Part shown: positions 7,563 to 17,135 of the stretch, in pieces
Position numbering within the stretch: the first letter of the stretch is position 1
Layout: every line of letters starts with the position of its first letter
Origin: Sphingomonadaceae bacterium 3R27E2-A
GTDB taxonomy: Bacteria > Pseudomonadota > Alphaproteobacteria > Sphingomonadales > Sphingomonadaceae
Direction: 5' to 3'
DNA length: 64,000 nucleotides
Assembly (NCBI GenBank): GCA_005503165.1
Contig: SCNT01000007.1
Coordinates: 1-64,000 of the forward strand
Made by a program: the position numbers and the translations under genes
Notes under the pieces: generated by a model
Database searches by the model: none
What the model was told of the DNA's origin: nothing
What the model saw: the letters and a program-made list of their open reading frames with translations, nothing else

Positions 7563-8435
7563 TCAAAGCTCGGCGGCGATGAGGTCCGCGAGGCGCTGCG
7601 GCGCCTCCATCGGAATGAAATGGCTGAGCTCGCCCCATTGTTCGTCGCGTTCGGCACCGAGCGCGGCGCCGAGCCCCGGCCAGGTCGGACTTACCGAGAA
7701 ATCGAGCGCATTTTTGCGCTCGCCGGTCTTGGCGCGGATGACGCTGACCGGCGCGGCGATGCGGTCGAACCAGTCATGCGGGCTGGTGCGGAGCGCGCTG
7801 AGATAGACCGAAGCCTCGGCCGCCGGCGGACAGGCCAGCTCATGCCCCTCGCCGTCGGCCGCGGGCAGCAGCCCGTGACGGCAATAGTCGGCGAGCACCG
7901 CAGGGTCCCAGTGCATATAGGGCGACCGCTTGCCGAAATGCGCGAGCATCGCCTCCCACCCCTCCCAGCGCGCCCGGCGGCGCGCGACGGGATGCTCGGC
8001 GGGATCAGGCAAGGGCTGCCCGGCAGCATCGGCGTAAAAGGCCGGGTCCATGATCACCGGGTCGATCAGGAACAGGTAACGGAACGCCGCGGGCCGCTCG
8101 GCGGCGAGCCGCGTCAGCAGAGTGCCGCCCATGCTGTGCCCGCAGCCGACGAGCGGCGTGCCCGCGAACCGGTCGACCAGCGGCAGCAGGAAATCGGCGG
8201 TCTTCGCCCAGTCGAACAGCGCCGCGGGCTTGGCGCTGCGGCCATGCCCCAGGCTGTCGGGCGCCACGACATGCGTGCCCGCGGGCAGCGCCGCGACGAC
8301 CCGGTCCCACAGCCGCGCGTGAAAGCCGGTCGCGTGGAGCAGCAGCACCGACGGCCGGTCGGAGCGCTCACCCCATTCGAACCAGCAGAGGTCGCCATCC
8401 GGCGTCGCGAGCCGGTGTTCGCGCGGCTCGCTCAT
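7563..8435 (-). CDS. Alpha/beta hydrolase
   Basis: A 290-residue alpha/beta-hydrolase fold enzyme, probably cytoplasmic. The oxyanion-hole segment HATGFH is at residues 34-39, the nucleophile elbow GHSMGG has Ser101, and a C-terminal His is at residue 272 (LSHFIPMEAP), where the triad His belongs. This group includes esterases and C-C hydrolases; the substrate is unknown. The start lies 4 nt after the aspS stop codon, so the two genes are almost certainly co-transcribed. Confidence 0.88.
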   Translation of the reverse strand: MSEPREHRLATPDGDLCWFEWGERSDRPSVLLLHATGFHARLWDRVVAALPAGTHVVAPDSLGHGRSAKPAALFDWAKTADFLLPLVDRFAGTPLVGCGHSMGGTLLTRLAAERPAAFRYLFLIDPVIMDPAFYADAAGQPLPDPAEHPVARRRARWEGWEAMLAHFGKRSPYMHWDPAVLADYCRHGLLPAADGEGHELACPPAAEASVYLSALRTSPHDWFDRIAAPVSVIRAKTGERKNALDFSVSPTWPGLGAALGAERDEQWGELSHFIPMEAPQRLADLIAAEL

Positions 8436-8439
8436 GCGA

Positions 8440-10230
8440 TCAGCTCTTCGGCCCGTCCACGAGGCGGATGTGCAGTTCCTTGAGCTGCTTTTCGCTGACC
8501 GGCGCGGGGGCGCTCATCATCAGGTCCTCGGCCTTCTGGGTCATCGGGAAGACGATGACTTCGCGGATGTTCGGCTCGTCGGCGAGCAGCATCACGATGC
8601 GGTCGACGCCCGGCGCCGAGCCGCCATGCGGCGGCGCGCCGAACTTGAAGGCGTTGATCATGCCGCTGAAGTTCGCGTCGACGTCGGCCTGCGAATAGCC
8701 CGCAATTTCAAAGGCCTTATACATGATGTCGGGGCGATGGTTCCGGATCGCGCCCGACGACAGTTCGACGCCGTTGCAGACGATGTCGTACTGGTAAGCG
8801 AGGATATCGAGCGGATCCTTGCTCGTCAGCGCCTCCATCTCGCCCTGCGGCATCGAGAAGGGATTGTGGCTGAAATCGATCTTGCCGGTCTCTTCGTCGG
8901 CCTCGAACATCGGGAAGTCGACGATCCAGCAGAATTCGAAGCGGCTCTTGTCGATCAGGTCGAGCTGTTCCGCGACGCGCGTGCGCGCGAGCCCCGCAAG
9001 CTTCGCGGCCTTCGCCTCGACGCCCGCGGCGAAGAAGATGCCGTCGTTCGGGCCGAGCCCCATCGCATCGGCGATCGCCTTCATGCCCTCCTGGCCGTGG
9101 TTGTTCGCGATCGGACCGCCGAACACGCCGTCCTTCTGCGTGGCATAGCCGAGGCCCGGGAAGCCTTCCGACTGCGCCCAGCTGTTCATCTCGTCGAAGA
9201 ATTTGCGGCTCTTCTCGTGCGTTTCGGGAGCGGCGACGGCGCGGACGACCTGGCCTTCCTCGACCATCGAGGCGAAGCGGCCGAAGCCCGAGCCTTTAAA
9301 GAAATTGCCGACGTCGTGGACGAGCAGCGGGTTGCGGAGATCCGGCTTGTCGCTCCCGTACTTCAGCATCGATTCGCGGTAGGGAATGCGCTTGAACGGC
9401 AGCGGCGACACGGTGCGCCCCTTGCCGTCGAAATCGGCGAATTCCTCGAACACACCGTGCAGGACGGGCTCGATCGCGGCGAAGACGTCGTCCTGCGTGA
9501 CGAAGCTCATCTCGAAATCGAGCTGGTAGAATTCGCCGGGCGAACGGTCGGCGCGCGCGTCCTCGTCGCGGAAGCAGGGCGCGATCTGGAAATAGCGGTC
9601 GAAGCCCGCGACCATCAGCAGCTGCTTGAACATCTGCGGCGCCTGCGGCAGCGCGTAGAATTTGCCGGGGTGGACGCGGCTGGGGACCAGATAGTCGCGC
9701 GCGCCCTCGGGGCTGCTCGCGGTCAGGATCGGCGTCTGGAACTCGGTGAAGCCCTGGTCGATCATCCGGCGGCGCAGCGACGAAATGACGTTCGAGCGCA
9801 GCACGATATTCTTGTGCAACCGTTCGCGGCGGAGATCGAGGAAGCGGTTGGTGAGGCGGATTTCCTCGGGATAGTCGGCCTCGCCGAACACCGGCAGCGG
9901 CAGGCGCTCGGCGGCCGACTGCACCGTCACCGCGGTCGGATAGATTTCGATCTCGCCGGTCGCGAGCTTGGGGTTCAGCGTCTCGGGCGAGCGCGCGGCG
10001 ACCTTGCCGGTGAAGGTCAGGACCGACTCGGGGCCCACGCCGTTGACCGTCGGATAGAGGTCCGAACCGGTCTCGACGACGATCTGGGTGATGCCATAAT
10101 GGTCGCGCAGATCGACGAAGAGCACATTCGCATGCTCGCGCGTCCGGTGCACCCAGCCCGAGAGACGCACTTCCTCACCGACGTTGGCGGCGCGAAGATC
10201 GGCGCATGTATGGGTGCGATAGGCGTGCAT
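8440..10230 (-). CDS. aspS: Aspartyl-tRNA synthetase
   Basis: Charges tRNA-Asp (or tRNA-Asp and tRNA-Asn if non-discriminating). The 596-residue class II enzyme has an OB-fold anticodon-binding domain (residues 1-110, [21 protein letters not shown]), motif 2 ([19 protein letters not shown]) and motif 3 ([16 protein letters not shown]). The insertion domain typical of bacterial AspRS is present. The reading frame extends 27 codons upstream to 10311, but family alignment and the N-terminus [13 protein letters not shown] favour the ATG at 10230. It heads a unit with the downstream hydrolase. Confidence 0.97.
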   Translation of the reverse strand: MHAYRTHTCADLRAANVGEEVRLSGWVHRTREHANVLFVDLRDHYGITQIVVETGSDLYPTVNGVGPESVLTFTGKVAARSPETLNPKLATGEIEIYPTAVTVQSAAERLPLPVFGEADYPEEIRLTNRFLDLRRERLHKNIVLRSNVISSLRRRMIDQGFTEFQTPILTASSPEGARDYLVPSRVHPGKFYALPQAPQMFKQLLMVAGFDRYFQIAPCFRDEDARADRSPGEFYQLDFEMSFVTQDDVFAAIEPVLHGVFEEFADFDGKGRTVSPLPFKRIPYRESMLKYGSDKPDLRNPLLVHDVGNFFKGSGFGRFASMVEEGQVVRAVAAPETHEKSRKFFDEMNSWAQSEGFPGLGYATQKDGVFGGPIANNHGQEGMKAIADAMGLGPNDGIFFAAGVEAKAAKLAGLARTRVAEQLDLIDKSRFEFCWIVDFPMFEADEETGKIDFSHNPFSMPQGEMEALTSKDPLDILAYQYDIVCNGVELSSGAIRNHRPDIMYKAFEIAGYSQADVDANFSGMINAFKFGAPPHGGSAPGVDRIVMLLADEPNIREVIVFPMTQKAEDLMMSAPAPVSEKQLKELHIRLVDGPKS

Positions 10231-10332
10231 TTTTTCGTCTTTCGAATGTCCGGGGAGGCGCGCGCGGAAACGCACCGATATGGCCGCGCCCAAGGCAGCA
10301 CGGCGCGCCATTTGTCAAGACTTGTAGGCGAT

Positions 10333-11844
10333 TCAGACCGTCAGGCCGAGCCCGTCGAGTACCGGGCTGCCGAACAGCGCACGGTGCGCGGGATCGGGCA
10401 GCAGCCGGTCGCGCGCAGCGCGCCAGCGCGTGAGATCGTCGCCATAGTCGCCCGCGATGCGCGCAGCGTCGAGGCTGCAGCTCTTCGCCCAGTGGCGCGT
10501 GAAGGCCACGCCTTCGCGGTCGAGCAGCTCGACGACGCGCGCATAGGCATCGGCGGTGCGCTGGCTGCGCGGCCCGTCGAAGTCGATCACTGCATTGTGC
10601 TCGAAGCGCGCGGGAGCGAGCAGTCCCTCGGCGCGCTCCATGAAACGGATCGTCACCGCGGTCGAGCCGCCATGCCTGGTATAGACCGCGCAGATCAGCT
10701 CGAACACGCGCGCCAGTTCGCCGCGGTCGATCGTCACCGACGCGTTGAACAGGTCGGCGAGCGGCCGGTGCGTGTCGAGCCCCTCGCCCCACGTCCCATA
10801 CACCGGGGGGTCGTCGACATCGGGCCCTGCGGCATAGCCCTGTTTCATCGCGAACTGGAGCAACGCGCCGCGCGCCCAGGGATAATCGTCGAGCAGCTTG
10901 CCGAGCAGGCTCAGCGCGTCGTAGCCCGCCCCCATCTGGCCCGGTGTGGCGCGGGGATAGTCGGGCCGCCATTCCTCGCGATAGAGGAAACGCAGCATTG
11001 CAGGGCGCTTGAAAGGTTTGAAGGGATTGACGATCATCTGCACGAAGTCGGGCTCGCGATCGAGCGCATAGGCCGCCGAAAAGCGCCGGAAATTGCCCGC
11101 CGACAGCCAGTCCAGCGTCGCGCAATCGACTTTCCGCAGATTCTGGATCGGGCGGACGAGGAATTTGGGGACGCTGTCGATGACCAGCGCGGTGACGATG
11201 CCGAGCGCGCCGACCGGAAGCTGGACCGCCGCAAACAGATCGTCGTCGCGCAGCGCGATCGAGCCCGTAGCGGCGACGAAGGCGTCGTTCATCAGCCCTG
11301 CGGCAGGTTCGATCCAGTGAATGCCCGACGGCGTCACGATCTGCACTGCACGAATATGGTCCTGGATCCCGCCGCGGGCGACCATCGATCCGTGCGTCCC
11401 GGTAGCGGCTGCGCCGGCAAAGGTCTGGCCGTTGCCCGCGCCGCTGGTCCATAGCGAGCGCCCCTGTTCCTCGAGCTTATCGGACACTTCGTCGACGAGC
11501 GCCCCCGCCTCGATCAGCAGCAGTCCGGCGGAGTCGACGCCCGGCCGCACGTCGCTGTCGGCGATGCGGAAACAGCGGTTGAACCGGCGCGTGTGGAGCA
11601 GCCAGGCCCCGGAACAAATGTTCACGTTCGAGGGCGACCAGCCGGCGCCCAGCGGCCTCACCCGCTTGCCCGCCGCCTGCGCCGCGGCGAGCCATTGCCG
11701 TACGTCGCTCGCCGCCGCGGCCAGTTCGTCCCGTCCGCGCGTCGCATAGCCGCTGCGAAGCGCATGGCGGGTCGCGTCCTCGCAGACGCCGGTGCCATGA
11801 TAGTTTGTCCAGGGCCCCGGCTCGCCCAGCCTGACGAGCGGCAT
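10333..11844 (-). CDS. FAD-linked sugar-lactone oxidase family protein
   Basis: A 503-residue protein with an N-terminal FAD-binding PCMH domain (VRPLGAGWSPSNVN, LIEAGALVDEVSDKLEEQG, TFAGAAATGTHGS) and a C-terminal D-arabinono-1,4-lactone-oxidase type domain ending with HWAKSCSL, close to the family HWGK motif. Relatives oxidise L-gulono-, L-galactono- or D-arabinono-lactone, or alditols. The substrate here is not known. The start ATG at 11844 overlaps the stop of the small upstream gene (TGATG), so translation is coupled. The open frame continues upstream through rnd antisense, which I treat as spurious. Confidence 0.88.
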   Translation of the reverse strand: MPLVRLGEPGPWTNYHGTGVCEDATRHALRSGYATRGRDELAAAASDVRQWLAAAQAAGKRVRPLGAGWSPSNVNICSGAWLLHTRRFNRCFRIADSDVRPGVDSAGLLLIEAGALVDEVSDKLEEQGRSLWTSGAGNGQTFAGAAATGTHGSMVARGGIQDHIRAVQIVTPSGIHWIEPAAGLMNDAFVAATGSIALRDDDLFAAVQLPVGALGIVTALVIDSVPKFLVRPIQNLRKVDCATLDWLSAGNFRRFSAAYALDREPDFVQMIVNPFKPFKRPAMLRFLYREEWRPDYPRATPGQMGAGYDALSLLGKLLDDYPWARGALLQFAMKQGYAAGPDVDDPPVYGTWGEGLDTHRPLADLFNASVTIDRGELARVFELICAVYTRHGGSTAVTIRFMERAEGLLAPARFEHNAVIDFDGPRSQRTADAYARVVELLDREGVAFTRHWAKSCSLDAARIAGDYGDDLTRWRAARDRLLPDPAHRALFGSPVLDGLGLTV

Positions 11845-12173
11845 CAGGCGTCTCCCAGCGGCAAGATGCCGGCGTGCGCGCGCCATGCGACCGTGACCGG
11901 GCGCACCGCCCCGAAGGTGGCGATCGCGGTCAGGACCTGCTTTCGCGTGATATAGACGCGCACGTCGCACAGCCCATGATCGGATTCGGGCGTGACGAAG
12001 GGCTGGTGCGACTCGGCGGCGAGGCCCCACCAGCGCATGGTGACTGTCATCGACTCCTCGTCGAGCGGGCGCGGATTGGCGATCGACACGAAGGTGTCGG
12101 CCTGCGCAGCCAGATATTGCCCGAAAAGCAGCGCGAACCCGAGCGCCGCCAACCCCCAACCGACCCAGTCCAT
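11844..12173 (-). CDS. Small membrane-anchored hypothetical protein
   Basis: A 109-residue protein with one N-terminal hydrophobic helix (WVGWGLAALGFALLFGQYLA) and a soluble tail. The ATG at 12173 is preferred because it starts right at the membrane helix; an upstream in-frame start at 12260 would add 29 polar residues overlapping the rnd promoter region. Its stop overlaps the lactone-oxidase start by TGATG, which suggests the two work together, perhaps as a membrane partner. No family is recognised. Confidence 0.65.
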   Translation of the reverse strand: MDWVGWGLAALGFALLFGQYLAAQADTFVSIANPRPLDEESMTVTMRWWGLAAESHQPFVTPESDHGLCDVRVYITRKQVLTAIATFGAVRPVTVAWRAHAGILPLGDA

Positions 12174-12279
12174 GCCGATATCCCTTCGCGTTTCCCGGCC
12201 GGTATTCCGGCTCCACGACCCCGAAGAGCTTGGGCAATTTTTCCTGCCCGTCTGCATCAACTAGCTGTATAGGCGCGGC

Positions 12280-13473
12280 ATGCAAGTCCATCCGCTCATC
12301 GAAACCAGCGCCGCGCTCGCCGAATTCTGCCAGTTGATCGAGAACAGCGATTTCATCGCCGTCGATACCGAGTTCATGCGCGAGAATACTTTCTGGCCCG
12401 AACTCTGCCTGATCCAGGTCGCGGACAGCGAACATGCCGCCGCGATCGATCCGATGGCGCCGGGCATCGACCTCAAGCCGCTGCTCGACATGCTCGTCGA
12501 CAATGAGGATATTCTGAAGGTTTTCCACGCCGGCGGGCAGGATGTCGAGATCATCTTCAACCTGACCGGCAAGACGCCGCACCCGATCTTCGACACGCAG
12601 ATCGGCCAGATGGCGCTGGGCCAGGCCGAGCAGGTGGGCTATTCGAACCTCGTCGAGGCATGGATCGGACTTCATCTCGACAAGGGCGCGCGCTTCACCG
12701 ACTGGAGCCGTCGCCCGCTGGACAAACGCCAGATCGACTATGCGATCGGCGACGTCACGCATCTCGCCAAGATTTTCCCGATGATGCTCAAGAAGCTGGT
12801 CAAGACCGGGCGCGGCCACTGGCTCGACGAGGAGATGGAAAAGCTCGCCGATCCCGCCAATTACAATGTCGATCCCGACCAGGTGTGGCACCGCATCAAG
12901 ATCCCGTCGCGCAAACCCGATGTGCTCGGGCGGCTGAAGGCGCTCGCCGCGTGGCGCGAGCGCGAGGCGCGGACGAAGAATTTGCCGCGCGGACGCATCG
13001 TCAAAGACGAAACGCTCGCCGACCTCGCGGCACACCCGCCGAAGGACCAGGACGGGCTCGGCCGCGTGCGCGGGCTGTCGGCGACGTGGCGCTCGAACGA
13101 CATCGGCAGCCGGTTGATGGACGCGCTCGCCAATGCCGAGCCGCTCGGCCGCGACGACATGCCCGACCGCGCGCCGCGCGGGCCGGGGCTCGGCAAGGAG
13201 GGCGTGCTCGTCGCCGACCTGCTCAAGCTGCTGCTCAAGATCCGCGCGCGCGAGCTCAATGTCGCGGCGCGCCTGATCGCGCGCAGCGACGATCTCGAGG
13301 CGCTGGCGGCGGGGCGGCGCGACGATATTCCGATGCTCCAGGGCTGGCGCCACGACGTCTTCGGCCACGCCGCGCTCGACCTGGTCGAGGGACGGATGGG
13401 CTTTGCGGTCAAGAACGGCAAGCTGGTGATGAGCGAGATCGAGCACGCGACCCCGGTCGACGACGCCGTCTAG
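12280..13473 (+). CDS. rnd: Ribonuclease D
   Basis: A 3'-5' exoribonuclease that trims tRNA and other small RNA 3' ends. The 397-residue protein has the DEDD exonuclease motifs: VDTEFMRENTFWP (Exo I), HAGGQDVEII (Exo II) and YAIGDVTHLAKI (Exo III), followed by two HRDC-like helical domains. Length and order fit RNase D. It is divergent from the small membrane gene and converges on ppx, with only 3 nt between the two stop codons. Confidence 0.95.
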   Translation: MQVHPLIETSAALAEFCQLIENSDFIAVDTEFMRENTFWPELCLIQVADSEHAAAIDPMAPGIDLKPLLDMLVDNEDILKVFHAGGQDVEIIFNLTGKTPHPIFDTQIGQMALGQAEQVGYSNLVEAWIGLHLDKGARFTDWSRRPLDKRQIDYAIGDVTHLAKIFPMMLKKLVKTGRGHWLDEEMEKLADPANYNVDPDQVWHRIKIPSRKPDVLGRLKALAAWREREARTKNLPRGRIVKDETLADLAAHPPKDQDGLGRVRGLSATWRSNDIGSRLMDALANAEPLGRDDMPDRAPRGPGLGKEGVLVADLLKLLLKIRARELNVAARLIARSDDLEALAAGRRDDIPMLQGWRHDVFGHAALDLVEGRMGFAVKNGKLVMSEIEHATPVDDAV

Positions 13474-13476
13474 GCG

Positions 13477-14970
13477 CTAGAGCAACAGCAATTCGGGTTT
13501 GGCGTCGAGCGCCTGCGCGAGCGAGCGCAGGCGGCGGTCGACCGATTCGCCCGCCAGATGATGCCAGCCGGCGTCGAGGCGGAGCACCAGCTTGCCATCC
13601 TCCTGCGCGATGCGGCTCGCCTTGAGCGGCGCCTCGACCCCGCCGGTCAGCCGCTGCGCGAGGCGGATCGCGAGCCCCCATTGGCGCGCACGCGCCAGCC
13701 GCTCGCCCGACACGAGATTGCCCATCGCGGGAAAATCGCCATCGGCGCCGCCGAAACCCGCGTGCAGCGCGCGCGCGAGCAGGATACGGCCGGGGATGTC
13801 GATGCCGCGCCAATTGCCGTGCAGCCCGATCTCGGTGCCGCGTTCGGCGCGGAAGTCAGGGTTCGCCGACCAGGCGACGTCGCTGAGCAGACTCGCGGCG
13901 AGGCGGATGCGGCTGTCGGCCTGGTCTTCGCTGGCGAACAGCGGCGCGATCCACTCGGCGAGCGCGGGACCGTGCGGCGCGAAGCGCGCGAGACGGCGGC
14001 CCTCGAACTCGGCAGCGACGATCAGCGGGTCCTGCGCGCGTGTGCCCGCGTCGAGCGCCCGATAGAGCAATCCTTCGCGCAGGCCCGACGACGACACCGT
14101 CATTTCGGGCACGTCGATGATGTTGGCGAGCGCGGCGAGCAGCGCCGCGGCGTCGGGCAGCGACGCGGCGCGGTTCGACGCCATGCCGGGGATCGCCTTC
14201 AGTTCCTCGAAGCTCAGCCGCCGCGTCGCGCGGATCAGGCGGCGGAGCGCGGTGCGCGGCAGCGTATGCTGGTCGAGCACCGCGAGCGGGTCCTTGGTGA
14301 GTTCGAGGTCGAGGCGCGCGAGCGCGCGCCACGAGCCACCGACGAGATAGAGCGGCAGCCCCGCGCAATCGCCGGGCCAGCCCTTCGCGCGGAGCATCTT
14401 GCGCAGCGTGCGCTCGAACGCCTGATGGCCGTCCTTGCGCAGCGCGGGAAGCCGCAGCACGCCGAGCGGGAAGCTGTTGCGGCGGCCGACCTGGCCGTTC
14501 GAAACCTGCGCCAGTTCGAGGCTGCCGCCGCCGAGATCGACCGCGATGCCATGCGCGTCAGGGATCGCCGCGACCACGCCATAACCCGCGGCCTCGGCCT
14601 CTTCCTGCCCCGAGAGCAGGCGGATTTCGAGCCCCGCTTCGGCGGCGCCGGCGATGAAGTCGGGGCCGTTGCTCGCGTCGCGCACCGCGGCGGTCGCGAC
14701 GCATTGCAGGTCCTGCACCTCCATATGCTTCGCGAGCAGCGCATAGCGGCGGAGCGCATAGAGGCCGCGTTCGGCATCCTCCGGGGCGATGCGGCCGTCG
14801 ATCGCGAGACCGCGGCCCAGGCCCGCCGCGACCTTTTCGTTGAAGATCACCGCGGGCGCGCGCGGCGGGCCTTCATAGACGACGAGGCGCACCGAGTTCG
14901 AGCCGATGTCGATGACCGCGGAGCGGTGGACCTGGGGTGCGGGGGTTCGGCGGAAGGGCAAGAGTGTCAA
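13477..14970 (-). CDS. ppx: Exopolyphosphatase / Ppx-GppA family phosphatase
   Basis: Hydrolyses terminal phosphates of polyphosphate, or pppGpp. The ASKHA-fold motifs are visible: VIDIGSNSVRLVVYEG near the N-terminus and VDLGGGSLEL around residues 146-155. A C-terminal helical region brings it to 497 residues. The likely start is a TTG at 14970 that overlaps the ppk stop codon; another TTG at 14961 is possible and there is no in-frame ATG before the first motif. A weak start after ppk would keep the hydrolase below the synthase, which is inference. Ppx versus GppA specificity is not certain. Confidence 0.92.
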   Translation of the reverse strand: MTLLPFRRTPAPQVHRSAVIDIGSNSVRLVVYEGPPRAPAVIFNEKVAAGLGRGLAIDGRIAPEDAERGLYALRRYALLAKHMEVQDLQCVATAAVRDASNGPDFIAGAAEAGLEIRLLSGQEEAEAAGYGVVAAIPDAHGIAVDLGGGSLELAQVSNGQVGRRNSFPLGVLRLPALRKDGHQAFERTLRKMLRAKGWPGDCAGLPLYLVGGSWRALARLDLELTKDPLAVLDQHTLPRTALRRLIRATRRLSFEELKAIPGMASNRAASLPDAAALLAALANIIDVPEMTVSSSGLREGLLYRALDAGTRAQDPLIVAAEFEGRRLARFAPHGPALAEWIAPLFASEDQADSRIRLAASLLSDVAWSANPDFRAERGTEIGLHGNWRGIDIPGRILLARALHAGFGGADGDFPAMGNLVSGERLARARQWGLAIRLAQRLTGGVEAPLKASRIAQEDGKLVLRLDAGWHHLAGESVDRRLRSLAQALDAKPELLLL

Positions 14971-17135
14971 TCTTCGCGCATATCGAGGATGAGCGTGGGC
15001 ACGTCCTGGCGCTGGCTGAGCGTCGTGCCGCGGCCCGAGAGCGACGGGTTCGTCATGAAATAATGGTGCAAGTTAAAGGGCTTGTCGTCCGGAGTTAAGC
15101 GCACATAGGTGCCGTCGGGCTGGAGCACCCAGCTTTGTTCATTGTCGATGAGGTTCGCCACGAGCACCTGATCCAAAATCTGGTCGTGCACGGTCGGATT
15201 TTCGATCGGGATCATATATTCGACGCGGCGGTCGAAGTTGCGCGGCATCCAGTCGGCGCTGGAGATATAGAGTTTGGCGTTGCGGCCCGGCAGCGCAGCG
15301 CCATTGGCGAAGGCCCAGACGCGGCTGTGCTCGAGGAAGCGGCCGACCACCGACTTGACGCGGATCGTCGCCGACAGCCCGGGCACGCCGGGGCGCAGGC
15401 AGCAGATGCCGCGCACGACGAGTTCGATCGGCACGCCCGCGGCGCTCGCCTCGTAGAGCTTGTCGATGATGTCGGGGTCGACGAGGCTGTTCATCTTGGC
15501 CCAGACCCCCGAGGGCAGCCCGGCGCGCGCCGCCGCGGTCTCGGCATCGATCAATTCGCTCAAATGTTTACGCATGTTGAGCGGCGACATGGTGATCATG
15601 TCGAGCCGTTCGGGTTCGACATAGCCGGTGATGTAGTTGAACAATTGCGCGGCATCCCGCCCCGCGCGCGGGTCGGCGGTGAAGAAGCTCAAATCGGTAT
15701 AGATGCGCGCGGTAACCGGGTGATAATTGCCGGTGCCGAAGTGGCAATAGGTCTTGTACCCCTGCCCTTCGCGGCGCACGACCATCGAAATCTTGGCGTG
15801 GGTCTTCCACTCTATGAAGCCGTAGACGACCTGCACCCCCGCGCGTTCGAGCTGGTTTGCCCAGAGGAGATTCTGTTCCTCGTCGAAGCGCGCCTTGAGT
15901 TCGACGACCGCGGTGACCGATTTGCCCGCCTCGGCCGCCTCGATCAGCGCGCGGATCACCGGCGACTGGTTGCCCGCGCGGTAGAGCGTCTGCTTGATCG
16001 CGACGACGTCGGGATCGGCGGCCGCCTGGCGCAGGAAGGAGAGCACCACGTCGAAGCTCTCATAGGGGTGGTGGACGAGGATGTCCTTCGAACGGATCGC
16101 CGCAAAACAGTCGCCGCCATGCTCGCGAATACGCTCGGGAAAGCGCGCCGAGAAGGCGGGGAATTTGAGGTCGGGGCGGTCGACGTCGACCAGTGCCGAC
16201 AGCGCCGCGAGCCCGACGAAACCGTCGATCTTGGCGACGATCGCCTCATGTCCCTGGATGTCGTCGCCGAGCACTGCGGCGAGTTCGCCGGGCATGTCGG
16301 CGGCGAGTTCGAGCAGGATCACGCGCCCGCGGCGGCGGCGGCGGATCGCGGTGCGGAACAGGCGCACGAGATCCTCGGCCTCTTCCTCGAGCTCTATGTC
16401 GCTGTCGCGGATGATGCGGAACACCCCGCGCGAGCGGATGCGATAGCCGGGGAAGAGCGTGTCGCCGAACAATTCGATCAGATATTCGATCGGCACGAAG
16501 GCCGACGCCTCGCCCGGCACCGCGACGAAGCGCGCGAGCGACGGCGGGATCATCACCAGTTCGCGAATCGTCTCGCCCGTCGCCTTGCGTTCGAGATCGA
16601 AGATGACCCCGAGCCCGCGGTTGGGGATGAAGGGAAAGGGATGCGCCGGATCGAGCACCTGCGGCGTGAGGATCGGGAAAATCTGGTCGATGAAATATTG
16701 GCGGAGCGCGGTGCGCAGCTTGTCGGCGTCGGAGCCGGGGCCGTGGACGACGATCCCCTGTTCGCCGAGCAGGCGGTGGAGCCGCTGCCACTCGCTCTGC
16801 TGCTGGTCGACGAGGCGGTTCACCTCGGCCTCGATCTCGGCAAGCTGCTGGCCGGGCGAGCGGCCGTCGGCGCTGGGGTCGTCGATCCCCTGCAATTGCT
16901 GGCCCTTGAGCCCCGCGACGCGGACCATGAAGAATTCGTCGAGGTTGCTGCCCGAGATCGACAGGAAGCGCAGCCGTTCAAGCAAAGGATGCGCGGGGTT
17001 GCGCGCCTCCTCCATCACCCGCCGGTTGAAGGCGAGCCAGCTCAGTTCGCGGTTGAAGAAACGGTCGGGGCCGAAATCGGACCCCGCCGTATCGGCATCA
17101 TTGTCGGCGCGAAGAGGTCCACCGGCTATCGACAT
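14967..17135 (-). CDS. ppk: Polyphosphate kinase 1
   Basis: Builds polyphosphate from ATP. The 722-residue protein shows the N-terminal PPK domain (FFNRELSWLAFNRRVMEEA), the middle domain and the two C-terminal catalytic domains. The phosphohistidine region YCHFGTGNYHPVTARIYTDL carries the His expected to be phosphorylated. Lys and Arg residues of the active site (VVAIKQTLYR) are present. The start overlaps the end of hda by 10 nt, and ppx follows with an overlap, so hda-ppk-ppx is an operon. Confidence 0.97.
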   Translation of the reverse strand: MSIAGGPLRADNDADTAGSDFGPDRFFNRELSWLAFNRRVMEEARNPAHPLLERLRFLSISGSNLDEFFMVRVAGLKGQQLQGIDDPSADGRSPGQQLAEIEAEVNRLVDQQQSEWQRLHRLLGEQGIVVHGPGSDADKLRTALRQYFIDQIFPILTPQVLDPAHPFPFIPNRGLGVIFDLERKATGETIRELVMIPPSLARFVAVPGEASAFVPIEYLIELFGDTLFPGYRIRSRGVFRIIRDSDIELEEEAEDLVRLFRTAIRRRRRGRVILLELAADMPGELAAVLGDDIQGHEAIVAKIDGFVGLAALSALVDVDRPDLKFPAFSARFPERIREHGGDCFAAIRSKDILVHHPYESFDVVLSFLRQAAADPDVVAIKQTLYRAGNQSPVIRALIEAAEAGKSVTAVVELKARFDEEQNLLWANQLERAGVQVVYGFIEWKTHAKISMVVRREGQGYKTYCHFGTGNYHPVTARIYTDLSFFTADPRAGRDAAQLFNYITGYVEPERLDMITMSPLNMRKHLSELIDAETAAARAGLPSGVWAKMNSLVDPDIIDKLYEASAAGVPIELVVRGICCLRPGVPGLSATIRVKSVVGRFLEHSRVWAFANGAALPGRNAKLYISSADWMPRNFDRRVEYMIPIENPTVHDQILDQVLVANLIDNEQSWVLQPDGTYVRLTPDDKPFNLHHYFMTNPSLSGRGTTLSQRQDVPTLILDMRED

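Noticed and set aside
8434..11454. A 1006-codon open frame on the plus strand
   Set aside because: It lies antisense to aspS and the lactone oxidase, which have clear family motifs. Long antisense frames are expected at this GC content.
11845..13446. Upstream extension of the lactone-oxidase frame
   Set aside because: The extra 530 codons are antisense to rnd and the small membrane gene. The true start is ATG 11844, where the FAD-domain homology begins.
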